Counted from the first letter of the stretch, positions 1 to 10,443 are shown. The stretch: DNA of 64,000 nt from Bacillota bacterium (GCA_021850485.1 JAJZLY010000008.1:85879-149878); one strand, 5' to 3'. A program made the numbers and translations. Notes: a model not told the origin generated them from the letters alone.

Positions 1-219
1 CACCTTCATGATCTGGGCGGCGTCGACGCTGTGCCCAAAGCGGGCGGCCAGAAAAACGAGCGCCGGTCGAATGCGCTTGCCCCCGCCGGAGAGCAGGTGA
101 CCGACAACCTCGCGCACACCCTCTCGAGCCTGCTGCAGGTCGTCTTGCAGGTAGCTCTCCAGGGCGTTCAATTCCGGTCTGACCACCTGGAACAGGTTGG
201 GGAATTCCACCTTGACCAT
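1..219 (-). CDS. Polyprenyl diphosphate synthase, N-terminal part (cut by window edge)
   Basis: The first 73 residues of a trans-isoprenyl diphosphate synthase; the rest lies left of the window. Translation on the minus strand gives MVKVEFPNLFQVV followed by the motif SGGGKRIRP, the diagnostic GGGKRxRP element near the N-terminus of FPP/GGPP/heptaprenyl synthases that binds the homoallylic substrate. The aspartate-rich catalytic motifs are outside the window. These enzymes make the long prenyl chain of quinones or an undecaprenyl-type carrier in the cytosol. It follows whiA by 44 bases in the same direction. The subtype (HepT, IspA or other) cannot be decided from this piece. Confidence 0.85.
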   Translation of the reverse strand, partial: MVKVEFPNLFQVVRPELNALESYLQDDLQQAREGVREVVGHLLSGGGKRIRPALVFLAARFGHSVDAAQIMKV

Positions 220-263
220 CCTCGGCTCCACCGTTGTCTGAGGCTGGCAGAGCATGCCTAAGC

Positions 264-1187
264 TTACCTGTTCTCGTCCTCCGGCTCCAGCCCTGCCGCC
301 TGAATCAGTCTGGCCAGGCGGGCGGCGGCAGCGGACTTGGTGATGTGCAGCGCATGGCCCAGCTCCGACAATGTCGCCTCAGGATCGGCCAGCCGGGCTG
401 CTGCAGCGTCGCGGACGGCTGCCCCAAATCGATCCAGACGGCCCTCAATCTGCAGGGTTTGAATCGCCAACAGCTGGCGGGAGGCGGCTCGGGCCGACCT
501 TTGCAAATTGGCCGTCTCGGCGTTGACTAGGCGGTTGACATGATCCTTCAGCTCAGAGATGGCCCACACGTCTTCGAAAGCGAACAGGGCCCCCTTGCCG
601 CCGACGGCCGCCAGAAGAGCCGTCACCTGACGCCGGCTCTTCAGATAGACCAAAAAACGGCCGCGGCGCTCCGTCCGACGGGCGTCAATCCCCAAGGAGC
701 CAAGTAGGTCTGCAGTCTCCAGGGCGAGCTGCGGCTGGGCGTAGACAAATTCCAGATGCGGCTCCTTGTGTGGGTCGTTGATCGAGCCACATGCCAGCAG
801 GTAGCCGCGCAGCAGTGCCCCCCGTCTGGCTGAGGTGGCAGTGAGCTGCCTGGGCAGCGGCAGCAGGTCCAGGCCCAGCCCCAACATGCCCAGCCACGGC
901 GCAGCCGCGCCCAGGTCGGGCAGATGGAGGGCGAACCGGCCGTGACGGCGGTTGGCTCGGCGCAACAGGTCCGGCTTAGGCACGCCCTCTTGGCGCAACA
1001 GGTGTACGGCCAGTCTGGCCACTGCCGGGTGATCGAAGCCGGTCAGCAAAATGGCGCCGCCGGCGCCTTCTTTGACCATGCTCCCCGGTCGTAGCAATCC
1101 GGCCAGCAGCGCCCTGCGCACGACGGCCCTGTGTGGTTTGATCTGGGCCAACTCGGCCTTCAGGCGTCTTGTGAATGAATCTGCCAC
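264..1187 (-). CDS. whiA: DNA-binding regulator WhiA
   Basis: WhiA-family protein of 307 residues, the usual family length. The N-terminal two thirds is the degenerate homing-endonuclease (LAGLIDADG-like) fold, starting with the family-typical SFTRRLKAELAQ. The C-terminal part (about residues 215-300) is a helix-turn-helix domain with the phrase LADPEATLSELGHAL. In Streptomyces WhiA activates sporulation-division genes; in Bacillus it affects division and chromosome segregation. Its start overlaps the end of yvcK by 28 bases, so rapZ-yvcK-whiA is translated as a coupled set, as in most Gram-positive bacteria. Confidence 0.95.
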   Translation of the reverse strand: MADSFTRRLKAELAQIKPHRAVVRRALLAGLLRPGSMVKEGAGGAILLTGFDHPAVARLAVHLLRQEGVPKPDLLRRANRRHGRFALHLPDLGAAAPWLGMLGLGLDLLPLPRQLTATSARRGALLRGYLLACGSINDPHKEPHLEFVYAQPQLALETADLLGSLGIDARRTERRGRFLVYLKSRRQVTALLAAVGGKGALFAFEDVWAISELKDHVNRLVNAETANLQRSARAASRQLLAIQTLQIEGRLDRFGAAVRDAAAARLADPEATLSELGHALHITKSAAAARLARLIQAAGLEPEDENR

Positions 1188-2446
1188 GGCCCTGCCTCAG
1201 CGCGCCGCAATCGCTCTGCCAGCGCCAAAAAGTCCATCCGCCGGCGCGGCTCCCAGGCGTCAGAGGCATCGAGCACGATCTCCAGCACCGCCCTGGCCAG
1301 CTTCCCGGAGTCGTGCCGGACCAGGACTCCCGGTGCCAGCAGATCCCGCCGCCGCACCCGTTTTCCGCTCTCGATCAAGCCAGCCGCATCGGTTTTTACC
1401 GGCAGCGCGCCCACCCCGGCGTAGCGAGCGAGCAGCGCCGGGTCGATGTCACCTTCGTGCACCACCACCCACTCCACCGTCCCGGGGGCGTGGCGCTCGA
1501 TCGCCGCCAGGTGCTCCTTCAGTCCCATGCCACTGGTTTCGCCCGGCTGCGTCATCAGGTTCTGGACATAGATTTTGGCAGCACGGGTGGTGGCGATAGC
1601 CTTAGCCACACCGGGCGCCAATAGCACGGGCAGAATGCTGGTCCACAGGCTGCCCGGTGCGATCACGACCGCCTCCGCCGACATGATCGCTTCCACCACC
1701 GCCGGGTCGACCTGGGGCTGAGCTGGCTCCAAGCGGACGTCTTGGATGGTGTGCCCGTGGCCGGTGATCTCGGATTCTCCCTGGATCCACTGCCCGTCGT
1801 CCGTCTTGGCCCACAGCACCACTGGCTCGGCGGTGGCCATCAGCACCCGGCCCTGCACGGCCAGTACCCGGCTGGAAGCCGTGATCGCGGTTTGAAAATC
1901 CCCCGTGGTGCGCTCCATGGCGGTCAGAAAGAGGTTGCCGAAGGCATGGCCGGCCAGGTCTCCGCCCTCCTCAAAGCGGTATTGAAACAATCGCTCCAGC
2001 AATGGCTCCGCCTCTGACAGGGCAACCAGGCAATTGCGCACATCACCCGGTGGCTGGATGTTAAAGCCAGCCCGCAGCCGGCCCGTGGATCCGCCGTCGT
2101 CGGCTGAGGTAACAATGGCGGTGAGATGGGCCGTGTACGACTTGAGGCCTCTGAGCAACACCGGCATGCCGGTGCCGCCGCCCAGAACGACGATCTTCGG
2201 CCCCCGGCGCAGGGCGTGGCCTGTGACCACAGCCGCCGCCAACTCATCGGGGGCGTTGGGTGCCACCACCGCCACCACCGAGCGGATCAGTCCGCGCACG
2301 CCGACCACGCCGAGCCCGACGCCCCAGGCCAAAACGACAACATCGAAGATCGGCCCCAGGCCGAAGTGAACGTTCGGTGCCGTGGCTGGGATGAGCGGTG
2401 CCAAGCCCAGCAAGGCCACCACAAAGCCAAGCGCCATCAGCGCCAC
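1160..2446 (-). CDS. yvcK: YvcK/GlmR family gluconeogenesis factor with N-terminal membrane anchor
   Basis: CofD-like Rossmann protein needed in Bacillus for growth on gluconeogenic carbon and for correct wall precursor supply. It binds UDP-GlcNAc and helps GlmS. The nucleotide-binding start KIVVLGGGTGMPVLLRGLK is near residue 85, followed by TSADDGGSTGRLR. Ahead of it are two hydrophobic segments (about residues 3-20 and 35-55), a membrane-anchored form. The first ordinary start codon is the GTG at 2446. The frame stays open upstream, reading WLVPGLRLKRW, which looks like the conserved N-terminus of anchored YvcK proteins, so the true start may be an ATC at 2500 (see findings). Confidence 0.93.
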   Translation of the reverse strand: MALMALGFVVALLGLAPLIPATAPNVHFGLGPIFDVVVLAWGVGLGVVGVRGLIRSVVAVVAPNAPDELAAAVVTGHALRRGPKIVVLGGGTGMPVLLRGLKSYTAHLTAIVTSADDGGSTGRLRAGFNIQPPGDVRNCLVALSEAEPLLERLFQYRFEEGGDLAGHAFGNLFLTAMERTTGDFQTAITASSRVLAVQGRVLMATAEPVVLWAKTDDGQWIQGESEITGHGHTIQDVRLEPAQPQVDPAVVEAIMSAEAVVIAPGSLWTSILPVLLAPGVAKAIATTRAAKIYVQNLMTQPGETSGMGLKEHLAAIERHAPGTVEWVVVHEGDIDPALLARYAGVGALPVKTDAAGLIESGKRVRRRDLLAPGVLVRHDSGKLARAVLEIVLDASDAWEPRRRMDFLALAERLRRAEAGPWQIHSQDA

Positions 2447-2484
2447 CCAGCGTTTGAGGCGAAGTCCGGGAACGAGCCAGGAGG

Positions 2485-3363
2485 TTAAGTCTCGGACGAT
2501 GACTCCTCCTTTTCCAGGTCCCGGTGGCTAACCGTTACCGGGCTATAGTCGGAGCTCAGCCGCGAGGCTAGGTGCTCGACCACGGCGACTGACCGGTGAT
2601 GGCCACCGGTGCAGCCGATGGCCACGGTGAAGTCGCTGCGCGCATCGTCCTCCAGGTGGCCAAGGTAGTCGCGGATCAGGGCCTCCATCCGACCGACCAG
2701 TCGCCGGGCGCTTTGATCGTGGAGCACGAAAGCCATCACCCGGGCATCTGTGCCGGGCAGTGGCGCCAGATCGGGGTGGTAGTGCGGGTTGGGCAGACTG
2801 CGCACGTCCAGCACCAGGTCAGCCTCGGCCGGGGCACCGTGCTTGAAGCCAAAGCTGACGAGCCGCAGGGGCGGATGGCCAGAGGCGTCCGCAGCATAGG
2901 CTTGGGTCAAGGTCCGGCGCAGGCGGTAGAGGGTGAGGTTGGAGGTATCGAGGATCAAGGTGGCCTGCTGGCGCACCGGCTCCAGCAGGGTGCGCTCCAG
3001 GGCGATGCCCTCGGCCACCGAGCCCTGGGGTGCCATCGGGTGGCGGCGCCTCGTTTCTTTGTAGCGCCGAATCAAGGTGGCGTCATCGGCCTCCAGGTAC
3101 AGCACGGCGTAGGTGACGTCCACCTCGGCCAACACCCGCAGCGCCTCCTGGATGCCACCAAAGAAGCCCTCTTGCCGGCAGTCCACCACCAGCGCTGTGC
3201 CGCGCAACCCAGGCTCGGTCCCGAGCAGTTCAACCAGACGCGGGATCAGCGCCGGTGGGATGTTGTCCACGGCGAAAAACCCCAGGTCTTCAAAGATGTG
3301 CAGCGCATTCGTCTTGCCCGCCCCGGACAGGCCGGTAACCAGCACCACCAAGCTCTTGGTCAC
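2485..3363 (-). CDS. rapZ: RapZ/YvcJ family nucleotide-binding protein
   Basis: P-loop protein of 292 residues, the normal length. Walker A GLSGAGKT lies at residues 11-18, followed by the family phrase FEDLGFFAVDNIPPALIP. The C-terminal half carries GCTGGHHRSVAVVE, the conserved RapZ sugar/phosphate-binding loop. In E. coli RapZ links glucosamine-6-phosphate level to small-RNA decay; in Bacillus YvcJ binds GTP and influences competence. Only 6 bases separate it from the small membrane gene upstream. Its 3' end holds the ribosome-binding site used by yvcK. Confidence 0.95.
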   Translation of the reverse strand: MTKSLVVLVTGLSGAGKTNALHIFEDLGFFAVDNIPPALIPRLVELLGTEPGLRGTALVVDCRQEGFFGGIQEALRVLAEVDVTYAVLYLEADDATLIRRYKETRRRHPMAPQGSVAEGIALERTLLEPVRQQATLILDTSNLTLYRLRRTLTQAYAADASGHPPLRLVSFGFKHGAPAEADLVLDVRSLPNPHYHPDLAPLPGTDARVMAFVLHDQSARRLVGRMEALIRDYLGHLEDDARSDFTVAIGCTGGHHRSVAVVEHLASRLSSDYSPVTVSHRDLEKEESSSET

Positions 3364-3369
3364 GACGGG

Positions 3370-3738
3370 CTAAAGGGCTCCAAACAGACGGGCCAGGCCC
3401 CAGGCAATGAAGCCAACCAGCAAAGAGCCGACCAGGGCGGCCACAAATCCGGCCACGGCCAGCCCAGGCACCACACTCAACGCCAGCCAGAACAACAGGG
3501 CGTTGATCACGACCGTAAATAAGCCCAGTGTCAGCACTTGCAAGGGCAAGGTGAGCAGGACCAGCACCGGTTTGACGAACCCGTTGAGCACGCCAAGCAG
3601 CAAAGCGCCGAGGATGATCGGCCCGTAGCCGGTGGCCTGCACCCCGATATGCAACGCAGCCACCACCAGCAGTCCAATCGCTGCCGCCAGCGCCCGCAAC
3701 AAGAACAGGACGAGCGGGCTTTTCCTACGCTTGAACAT
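3370..3738 (-). CDS. Small four-helix membrane protein, phage-holin-family/YvlD type
   Basis: Membrane protein of 122 residues with four hydrophobic helices (about residues 8-30, 38-60, 64-90 and 93-116) and a basic N-terminus (MFKRRK). The pattern GVLNGFVKPVLVLLTLPL followed by LTLGLFTVVINALLFW is typical of the YvlD/phage holin family IV. Despite the family name, these are chromosomal membrane proteins in Gram-positive bacteria. The role is unknown; some members sit in envelope-stress operons. Its start overlaps the uvrC stop by 14 bases and rapZ follows after 6 bases, so it is part of the uvrBAC-to-whiA transcript. Confidence 0.8.
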   Translation of the reverse strand: MFKRRKSPLVLFLLRALAAAIGLLVVAALHIGVQATGYGPIILGALLLGVLNGFVKPVLVLLTLPLQVLTLGLFTVVINALLFWLALSVVPGLAVAGFVAALVGSLLVGFIAWGLARLFGAL

Positions 3739-5524
3739 GGTCGGAGGCCTCCTTTAGCGACACCGCCAACTTGGCTGGCAGCCCCGCCTGAATCAGGTCT
3801 TCGACGGCGGCCGCTTGAATCTTCCTGGGGGAACCGAAGGTCTTCAGTAGCAGTCGCTTGCGCTTGGGCCCGATCCCGGGCACCAGATCGAGCCACGACG
3901 TCGTCATCGCCCGGCTGCGCCGGTTGCCATGCGCCGTGTTGGCGAAGCGGTGGGCCTCGTCCCGCAACTGCTGCAACAGCTGCAGGCCAGGGTCGTGGCG
4001 CGGCAAGACGATGGCGTCTGCGTTGTGCGGCACGTACAGCCACTCTTCGCGCTTGGCCAGACCGACCACCGCCATCTCTTGGTCGAGCGTCGACAGCGTC
4101 TCGATCACAGCCGTCACCTGGCCCTTGCCGCCGTCGATCAGGAGCAGGTCTGGGCGGTTTCGAAACGAGGTATCCCGCCGATCATCCAGACGGCCCAGCC
4201 GGCGGCTGATGGCCTCTTGCAGGGAGGCGAAGTCGTTTGCCCCGCTGACGGTACGGATCGAGAACTGGCGAAAATGGGAGGGGCGGACCACACCGTCCTC
4301 GGCGACAGTCATGGCGGCCACAGACAGCGTGCCCTGGGTGTTGGAGATGTCGTAGGCTTCGATCCGCCGTGGCGGCACGGCTAATGACAGCGCATCCGCG
4401 AGGTGGGCCAACGCAGCCTCGGCCCGCTCGCTGGACCCTTCCTCCTGGCGCAGGCCCTCGGCTGCGTTCTGGGCTGCCATCTGGACCATGCGGCGCCCGT
4501 CGCCGCGGCTGGGCACCACGACGGTGACCGGCCCCTGCCGCCGCTGGCGCACCCAGGCACGCAGATCTGTGACTGCCTCTGGCAGGGCGGACATCCACAC
4601 CGTGCGTGGCGGCGTCTCCGTGCCGTAGTGGGTGCGCAGGGCGGTGGCCAAGATCACTGCCGGCTGCTCAACCTCGGGGATCTGAAACGTATACCGTTTG
4701 CGCCCCGTCAGCTTGCCGTGGCGCACCAACAGCACGTCGACTACGGCCAGCTGCCGGTTTTGCGCCAGGGCGAAGACGTCCGTGTCCCGCCCTTCCGCCA
4801 CCACCACCGTTTGGTTGGCAGTGACTGCCTCCACAGCCCTAAGCCGATCTCTGGCCTGAGCGGCGGCCTCGTAGCGGGTGGCTGCTGCTGCCTGTGCCAT
4901 CTCCTGGCGCAACGCCCGCATCACCTCTTCATGCCGCCCCTCCAGTAAGGTGGAGGCCTGGCTCACCGTGTGCTGATAGTCGTCTGAGCTGATCAGGCCA
5001 ACACAGGGAGCGGGACAGCGCTTGATGTGGTAGAGCAGGCAGGGCCGGTCCACTGTCTTGAATTTGTGGTCGCTGCAGGCACGCATCGGGAACAGGCGGG
5101 CCATCAGACGCAGGGTCTCGTGAACGGCAGCGCCGCCAGGATAGGGTCCAAAGTAGCGGGCGTTGTCGGCTTTACGCTGGCGGACGATCTCCAGGCGCGG
5201 AAACGGTTCGTCGGCCAGACGCAGGTACGGGTAGTGCTTATCGTCCCGAAGCAGCACGTTGTACTTGGGCCGATGCAGCTTGATCAAGGTCTCCTCCAGC
5301 AACAGCGCCTCCGCCTCAGTGGCGGTGAGGATCACCTCGATCTCAGCTGTCAGCCGGCGCAGGGCCGCCACCTTCGGTTCGCTGATCGGTCCTTGGAAAT
5401 ACGAGCGGACCCGATCGCGCAGACGCACCGCCTTGCCGACGTAGAGCACCCGGCTGGTCTTGTCCCGCAGCAGATAGCAGCCTGGCAACCGCGGTAGCTC
5501 CTGAGCCTGGGCCAAAAGGTTCAT
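3725..5524 (-). CDS. uvrC: Excinuclease ABC subunit C
   Basis: UvrC, 599 residues, makes the two incisions of nucleotide excision repair with the UvrAB-loaded complex. An N-terminal GIY-YIG nuclease (LPGCYLLRDKTSRVLYVGKA, residues 10-30) is followed by a cysteine-containing region (ACSDHKFKTVDRPCLLYHIKRCPAPC), a UVR motif and the RNase H-like 5' nuclease (IEAYDISNTQGT). A C-terminal helix-hairpin-helix pair (LDLVPGIGPKRKRLLLKTFG) completes it. A longer reading from 5641 would run inside uvrA. The ATG at 5524 lies one base past the uvrA stop (TGAGATG), and the protein then begins as UvrC proteins normally do. Confidence 0.97.
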   Translation of the reverse strand: MNLLAQAQELPRLPGCYLLRDKTSRVLYVGKAVRLRDRVRSYFQGPISEPKVAALRRLTAEIEVILTATEAEALLLEETLIKLHRPKYNVLLRDDKHYPYLRLADEPFPRLEIVRQRKADNARYFGPYPGGAAVHETLRLMARLFPMRACSDHKFKTVDRPCLLYHIKRCPAPCVGLISSDDYQHTVSQASTLLEGRHEEVMRALRQEMAQAAAATRYEAAAQARDRLRAVEAVTANQTVVVAEGRDTDVFALAQNRQLAVVDVLLVRHGKLTGRKRYTFQIPEVEQPAVILATALRTHYGTETPPRTVWMSALPEAVTDLRAWVRQRRQGPVTVVVPSRGDGRRMVQMAAQNAAEGLRQEEGSSERAEAALAHLADALSLAVPPRRIEAYDISNTQGTLSVAAMTVAEDGVVRPSHFRQFSIRTVSGANDFASLQEAISRRLGRLDDRRDTSFRNRPDLLLIDGGKGQVTAVIETLSTLDQEMAVVGLAKREEWLYVPHNADAIVLPRHDPGLQLLQQLRDEAHRFANTAHGNRRSRAMTTSWLDLVPGIGPKRKRLLLKTFGSPRKIQAAAVEDLIQAGLPAKLAVSLKEASDHVQA

Positions 5525-5525
5525 C

Positions 5526-8357
5526 TCAGCGCCCCGCCAACGACTCCTGGTCGGCCAAGGACGCCGCCAGAAACTGCCCGGTGTACGAGCGGGGGTGGCG
5601 GGCCAAGTCCTCCGGTGACCCTTGCGCCACCAGCTGGCCACCGCGCTCGCCGCCCTCGGGACCGAGGTCGATCAACCAGTCACAAGCCTTGATCACGTCC
5701 AGGTTGTGCTCGATCACGACCACAGTGGAGCCGCTGTCCACCAGGCGTTGCAGCACCTCGAGCAGGCGGCGGACGTCGTCCATGTGCAGGCCGGTGGTCG
5801 GCTCGTCCAAGATGTAGAAGGTGCCGTCCACCGCCTGTCGGGATAACTCGGCAGCCAGCTTCACCCGCTGCGCCTCGCCACCGGACAAGGTGGTCGCGCT
5901 CTGACCCAAGGTGACGTAGCCCAGCCCGACCTCGGCCATGACGGTGAGCTTGCGGGCCAGGCGCGGGTACGGTGCGAAGAATTCGATCGCTTCGTCGACC
6001 GTGGTGTTCAAGACGTCGGCGATCGTCTTTTGGCGAAGCGTGACCTCCAGCGTTTCCCGGTTGTAGCGCAACCCCTTGCACACTTCACAGGGCACGTAGA
6101 CGTCCGGCAAAAAGTGCATCTCAATCTTGATGATGCCGTCGCCGCGACAGGCCTCACAGCGGCCACCGGGCACGTTGAAGGAAAACCGTCCGGGACCGTA
6201 GCCGCGGATCTTGGCCTCCGGCAGTCCGGCGTACAGGCCGCGGATCAGGTCGAACAGGCCGGTGTAGGTAGCGGGGTTAGACCTAGGGGTGCGGCCAATC
6301 GGGCTCTGGTCGATGTCGATGACCTTTTCCAAGAACTCCAGACCCTCCACCGACCCGTGCTCAGCGGGTCTGAGGTGGGCCCGGTTGAGGTCGCGGGCTA
6401 GCGCCCGGTACAGCACGTCGTTGACCAGGCTGGACTTGCCGGACCCAGATACCCCGGTCACGCCGATCAACAGGCCGAGCGGAAAGCGGACGTCGATCTG
6501 CTTGAGGTTGTGGGCACTGGCTGCGCGCACCGTAATCGCCCTGGGACCTGGCAGGCGCCGTCTGGCCGGAAGCGGCACGCGCAGCCGGCCGGCCAGATAG
6601 CCGCCGGTGAGCGACCCAGGGTCGGCCATCACCTCGGCCGGTGAACCGGCGCTGACCACGTGCCCGCCGTGGCGTCCGGCGCCCGGTCCGATGTCCACGA
6701 TGTAATCCGCCGAGCGCATGGTTTCCTCATCGTGTTCGATCACGATCAGGGTGTTGCCTTGATCGCGCAGTTTCTTCAAGGTGTCGATCAGCCGCCTGTT
6801 GTCCCGCGGGTGCAGCCCGATGCTGGGCTCGTCCAGCACGTAGATGACGCCGACCAGTCCGGCACCGATCTGAGTCGCCAACCGGATGCGCTGCGCCTCA
6901 CCGCCGGACAGGCTCATCGCCGCGCGGTCCAGGGTCAGATACTCGAGGCCGACGTTGATCAAAAAACCCAGCCGCTCGATCAGTGTCTTCTTGATCTCGC
7001 GGGCGATCGTCTCCTGGCGCTCGCTCATGCGCAGTTGGAGCACGAAGTCGAGCGCTTGCTGGATGGACATGGCAGAGAGGGCGGCGATCGAGATTTCGCC
7101 CACTGTCACGGCCAGGCTTTCCGGGCGCAGACGCTGGCCCTGGCAGGCCGGGCAGGGCACCGGCGTCATGTAGGCCTCCATCTCTCGGCGGGCTTCTTCG
7201 CCCATCGCCTCTTTGTGACGGCGCTGCACGTAACTGGCCACGCCGCTGAACGGGATCGCCCGCCGGCGGTGGCCGTAGTGCGAGTCGAAATGAAAGGGAA
7301 AGACGTCCTTGGTGCCGTCCATCACCAGCCGCCGCTGTTCTTCCGACAGGTCGCGCCAAGGGCGGTCGATCGGGATGGAAAAGTGTTCGGCTGCCTGGAC
7401 CAGGTAGGCGCTGTAGTACTCGCTGTGCGCCCACGGGGCGACCGCACCGCCGAGCAGGCTGCGTCGCTCGTCTGGCACCACCAGGGCCTGATCCACCTGC
7501 AGGTGGTAACCCAATCCGTCGCAACGGGTGCATGCCCCGTACGGGTTGTTGAACGAGAACATGCGCGGCGTCAGCTCTTCCAGGCTGATCCCACATTCCG
7601 GGCAGGCGAAGTTTTGTGAGTAGGTGGTTTCCTCTCCGTCCACCACGGCCACCACGGCCAACCCGGAAGCCAGTTTCATCGCTGTCTCCAACGAATCGGC
7701 GAGCCGACTCGCCACCTCGGCCGAGATGACCAGCCGATCAACCACAGCGTCCACCGTATGCTTCTTCTTCTTGTCCAGTTCTGGCGCCTCAGAGAGATCG
7801 ACTACCTTGCCATCCACCCGGGCACGCACCAGACCCTCAGTCGCCAGTTCGGCGAACACCCGCTCATGTTCGCCCTTGCGGCCACGCACCATCGGTGCCA
7901 ACACCAAGATCCGGCTTCCCTCGGCTAGCGCAAGCACCTGATCCACCACCTGATCCACCGTCTGGCGCTGGATCGGCCGATGGCAGTTTGGGCAGTGCGG
8001 AGCACCGACTCGAGCGTAGAGCAGCCTCAAGAAGTCATGGATCTCGGTGACCGTGCCCACCGTGGAGCGGGGGTTGTGCGAGGTGGTCTTCTGGTCGATG
8101 GAGATGGCTGGGGACAGGCCCTCGATGCTGTCCACATCCGGCTTGTCCATCCGCCCCAAGAACTGGCGGGCATAGGCGGAGAGGCTTTCCACATAGCGGC
8201 GCTGGCCCTCGGCATAAATGGTGTCCAGAGCCAGAGACGACTTGCCGGACCCGGACAGCCCGGTCATCACCACCAGCTGGTTGCGGGGGATCTCCAGGTC
8301 GATGTCTTGTAGATTGTGCTGGCGGGCGCCCCGGATGATGATCTTGTCGTTGGCCAC
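5526..8357 (-). CDS. uvrA: Excinuclease ABC subunit A
   Basis: UvrA, 943 residues, the damage-sensing ATPase dimer of nucleotide excision repair. There are two ABC cassettes: Walker [10 protein letters not shown] near residue 33 and GVSGSGKSS near residue 640, with two signature LSGGEAQR motifs and Walker [11 protein letters not shown] in the second half. Zinc-finger cysteines are visible as CPEC..CTRC and CEAC..CEVC. Gene order is uvrB-uvrA-uvrC; a 50-base gap after uvrB holds a candidate extended -10 promoter. No truncation or unusual residue was seen. Confidence 0.98.
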   Translation of the reverse strand: MANDKIIIRGARQHNLQDIDLEIPRNQLVVMTGLSGSGKSSLALDTIYAEGQRRYVESLSAYARQFLGRMDKPDVDSIEGLSPAISIDQKTTSHNPRSTVGTVTEIHDFLRLLYARVGAPHCPNCHRPIQRQTVDQVVDQVLALAEGSRILVLAPMVRGRKGEHERVFAELATEGLVRARVDGKVVDLSEAPELDKKKKHTVDAVVDRLVISAEVASRLADSLETAMKLASGLAVVAVVDGEETTYSQNFACPECGISLEELTPRMFSFNNPYGACTRCDGLGYHLQVDQALVVPDERRSLLGGAVAPWAHSEYYSAYLVQAAEHFSIPIDRPWRDLSEEQRRLVMDGTKDVFPFHFDSHYGHRRRAIPFSGVASYVQRRHKEAMGEEARREMEAYMTPVPCPACQGQRLRPESLAVTVGEISIAALSAMSIQQALDFVLQLRMSERQETIAREIKKTLIERLGFLINVGLEYLTLDRAAMSLSGGEAQRIRLATQIGAGLVGVIYVLDEPSIGLHPRDNRRLIDTLKKLRDQGNTLIVIEHDEETMRSADYIVDIGPGAGRHGGHVVSAGSPAEVMADPGSLTGGYLAGRLRVPLPARRRLPGPRAITVRAASAHNLKQIDVRFPLGLLIGVTGVSGSGKSSLVNDVLYRALARDLNRAHLRPAEHGSVEGLEFLEKVIDIDQSPIGRTPRSNPATYTGLFDLIRGLYAGLPEAKIRGYGPGRFSFNVPGGRCEACRGDGIIKIEMHFLPDVYVPCEVCKGLRYNRETLEVTLRQKTIADVLNTTVDEAIEFFAPYPRLARKLTVMAEVGLGYVTLGQSATTLSGGEAQRVKLAAELSRQAVDGTFYILDEPTTGLHMDDVRRLLEVLQRLVDSGSTVVVIEHNLDVIKACDWLIDLGPEGGERGGQLVAQGSPEDLARHPRSYTGQFLAASLADQESLAGR

Positions 8358-8388
8358 CTAGCGCTACGTCCTTTCGCCACGTGTGGTG

Positions 8389-8397
8389 AGTGTAGCA
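8389..8397 (-). promoter_or_regulatory. Candidate extended -10 promoter for uvrA
   Basis: On the minus strand the short uvrB-uvrA gap reads TATGCTACACT: a TACACT -10 hexamer preceded by TGC, the extended -10 form. No good -35 lies 16-18 bases upstream. It would start a transcript about 25 bases before uvrA. Inference from pattern only; no SOS (LexA/DinR) box was recognised. Confidence 0.35.
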
Positions 8398-8407
8398 TAG
8401 GGCCGGC

Positions 8408-10411
8408 TCAACTCCCGGCGGTCTTGCGCACCGCCCGCACGGTCAGCGATGCCTCCAACTCTACGACCGCATCGCGAAGCTGCGCCGCCCGTTCAAACTC
8501 CAAGAGCTTGGCGGCCTCCCGCATCTGACGGCGCAGCCGCTCCACCAATTTCAGCTTCTCTTTGTTCGAGAGCGCACTCACGTCCAGCGGCGAACCATCG
8601 GCGTTGGCGGCCACATGGGTAGCCTCCAGCACCGCCCGCACGCCCTTGATCACACTTTGCGGCGTGATCTGGTGGCGAAGATTGTAGGCCACTTGCATCT
8701 CCCGACGGCGGCGCGTTTCTTCCATCGCCTGGTCCATGGCCGGGGTGATGCGGTCGGCGTACATGATCACCCGGCCGAACACATTGCGCGAAGCCCGGCC
8801 AATGGTTTGGATCAAGGATGTGCTCGAGCGCAGATAGCCCTCCTTGTCGGCGTCCAAGATGGCGATCAGGGATACCTCCGGCAGATCCAGTCCCTCGCGC
8901 AGCAGATTGATGCCGACCAGCACGTCGAAGGTGCCCAGTCGCAGTTCGCGGATGATCTGCATCCGCTCCAGGGTGATGATGTCCGAATGCATGTAGCGGA
9001 CCTTGACCCCACACTCTTTGAAGTACTCGGTCAGATCCTCGGCCATCTTCTTGGTCAAGGTGGTGATCAGCACCCGCTCTTGGCGGGCCACCCGCTGTTC
9101 GATCTCCGCCAGCAGGTCGTCTACCTGGTGCTGCGTTGGCCGCACCTCGATCTCCGGATCGACCAGGCCGGTCGGACGGACGATTTGCTCCACCACCTGC
9201 TGACCGGCGGCCAGCTCCCAGGGACCCGGGGTTGCCGAGACCGTGATCATGGTGCTGGTTCGGGCCAAGAACTCCTCGAAGTTGAGCGGCCGGTTGTCCA
9301 GCGCCGACGGCAGGCGAAAACCGAACTCGACCAGCGTCTTCTTGCGCTCCTGGTCGCCAGCGTACATGCCGCGGACCTGGGGGATGGAGATGTGGGATTC
9401 GTCCACAAACAACAGATAGTCTGGAGGAAAAAAGTCGAGCAGCGTGTACGGAGGTTCCCCCGGTGCCCTGCCGGTGAGATGGCGGGAATAGTTCTCGATG
9501 CCCGAGCAATACCCCACCTCCCGCAACATCTCCAAGTCGTAGGTCGTGCGCTGCTCCAGCCGCTGCGCTTCGAGCAGCCGTCCGTGCCTGCTCAGTTGGT
9601 CAAGGCGTTCTTTCAGCTCGGTCGAGATGGTCTCGATCGCCTGTTCCCGTCTTTCTAGCGGCGTCACATAGTGCGAGGCAGGGTAGATCGCCACATGGTC
9701 CCGGTGGCCGTAGATCTCACCTGTCAAGGCGTCCAGTTCGCTGATCCGCTCGATGGTGTCCCCAAAGTACTCCACCCGGATCACCCGCTCACTTGAGCCG
9801 GCCGGAAAGATCTCCAACACGTCGCCGCGCACGCGGAAGTGGCCGCGGGTCAAATTCTGGTCGTTGCGCTGATACTGGTTGTCGACCAGCTGGCGCAGCA
9901 CCTTTTGGCGCGGCCGCTCGCTGCCTCGGCGCAGCGACACACACAGATCCCGGTAGTCCTCTGGCGACCCCAGACCGAAGATGCAGCTGACCGACGCCAC
10001 GATCAGCACATCGCGCCGCTCGAACAAAGCCGTAGTGGCCGCGTGGCGCATCTTGTCGATCTCGTCGTTGATCGAGGCGTCCTTCTCGATGTAGGTGTCC
10101 GACTGTGGCACATACGCCTCAGGCTGGTAGTAATCGTAGTAGGACACGAAATACTCAACAGCGTTGTCTGGGAAAAACTGCTGAAACTCGCCGGCCAGCT
10201 GGGCAGCCAGCGTCTTGTTTGGGGCCAGGACCAGCGTTGGCCGCTGCAGGCGGGCGACGGTACTGGCCATGGTGTACGTCTTGCCGGATCCGGTCACACC
10301 GAGCAGAACCTGCCGGTTCAGGCCGCGCTGCACCCCTTCGACCAACTGCGCGATGGCCTGTGGCTGATCACCCTTGGGCGTGAAATCCTGGGTCAGTGTG
10401 AACTCAGCCAT
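8408..10411 (-). CDS. uvrB: Excinuclease ABC subunit B
   Basis: UvrB, 667 residues, the helicase-like damage verifier of excision repair. The Q-motif region [11 protein letters not shown] and Walker [11 protein letters not shown] (about residues 38-48) are followed by the beta-hairpin region with [17 protein letters not shown]. The helicase motif VDESH, the later [12 protein letters not shown] and the QTIGRASRN motif are present. A C-terminal UVR motif binds UvrC ([22 protein letters not shown]). The ATG is preceded by GGAGGAG. A strong hairpin separates it from the bactofilin gene upstream, so uvrB probably has its own promoter. Confidence 0.98.
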   Translation of the reverse strand: MAEFTLTQDFTPKGDQPQAIAQLVEGVQRGLNRQVLLGVTGSGKTYTMASTVARLQRPTLVLAPNKTLAAQLAGEFQQFFPDNAVEYFVSYYDYYQPEAYVPQSDTYIEKDASINDEIDKMRHAATTALFERRDVLIVASVSCIFGLGSPEDYRDLCVSLRRGSERPRQKVLRQLVDNQYQRNDQNLTRGHFRVRGDVLEIFPAGSSERVIRVEYFGDTIERISELDALTGEIYGHRDHVAIYPASHYVTPLERREQAIETISTELKERLDQLSRHGRLLEAQRLEQRTTYDLEMLREVGYCSGIENYSRHLTGRAPGEPPYTLLDFFPPDYLLFVDESHISIPQVRGMYAGDQERKKTLVEFGFRLPSALDNRPLNFEEFLARTSTMITVSATPGPWELAAGQQVVEQIVRPTGLVDPEIEVRPTQHQVDDLLAEIEQRVARQERVLITTLTKKMAEDLTEYFKECGVKVRYMHSDIITLERMQIIRELRLGTFDVLVGINLLREGLDLPEVSLIAILDADKEGYLRSSTSLIQTIGRASRNVFGRVIMYADRITPAMDQAMEETRRRREMQVAYNLRHQITPQSVIKGVRAVLEATHVAANADGSPLDVSALSNKEKLKLVERLRRQMREAAKLLEFERAAQLRDAVVELEASLTVRAVRKTAGS

Positions 10412-10443
10412 CTGCTCCTCCTTCGATCAGGGGTCACCAATAG

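Noticed and set aside
2596-3522. Long plus-strand frame opposite rapZ, and similar long frames opposite uvrA (6660-7619), uvrB (8615-9658) and the aldehyde dehydrogenase (62146-63165, minus)
   Set aside because: High-GC genes leave open antisense frames; these have no motif, no ribosome-binding site and unlikely composition (His/Gln/Arg rich).
3370-3738. Phage-holin family name taken as a sign of prophage
   Set aside because: The family is chromosomal in Gram-positive bacteria and the gene is embedded in the uvr-rapZ operon; no phage gene is nearby.
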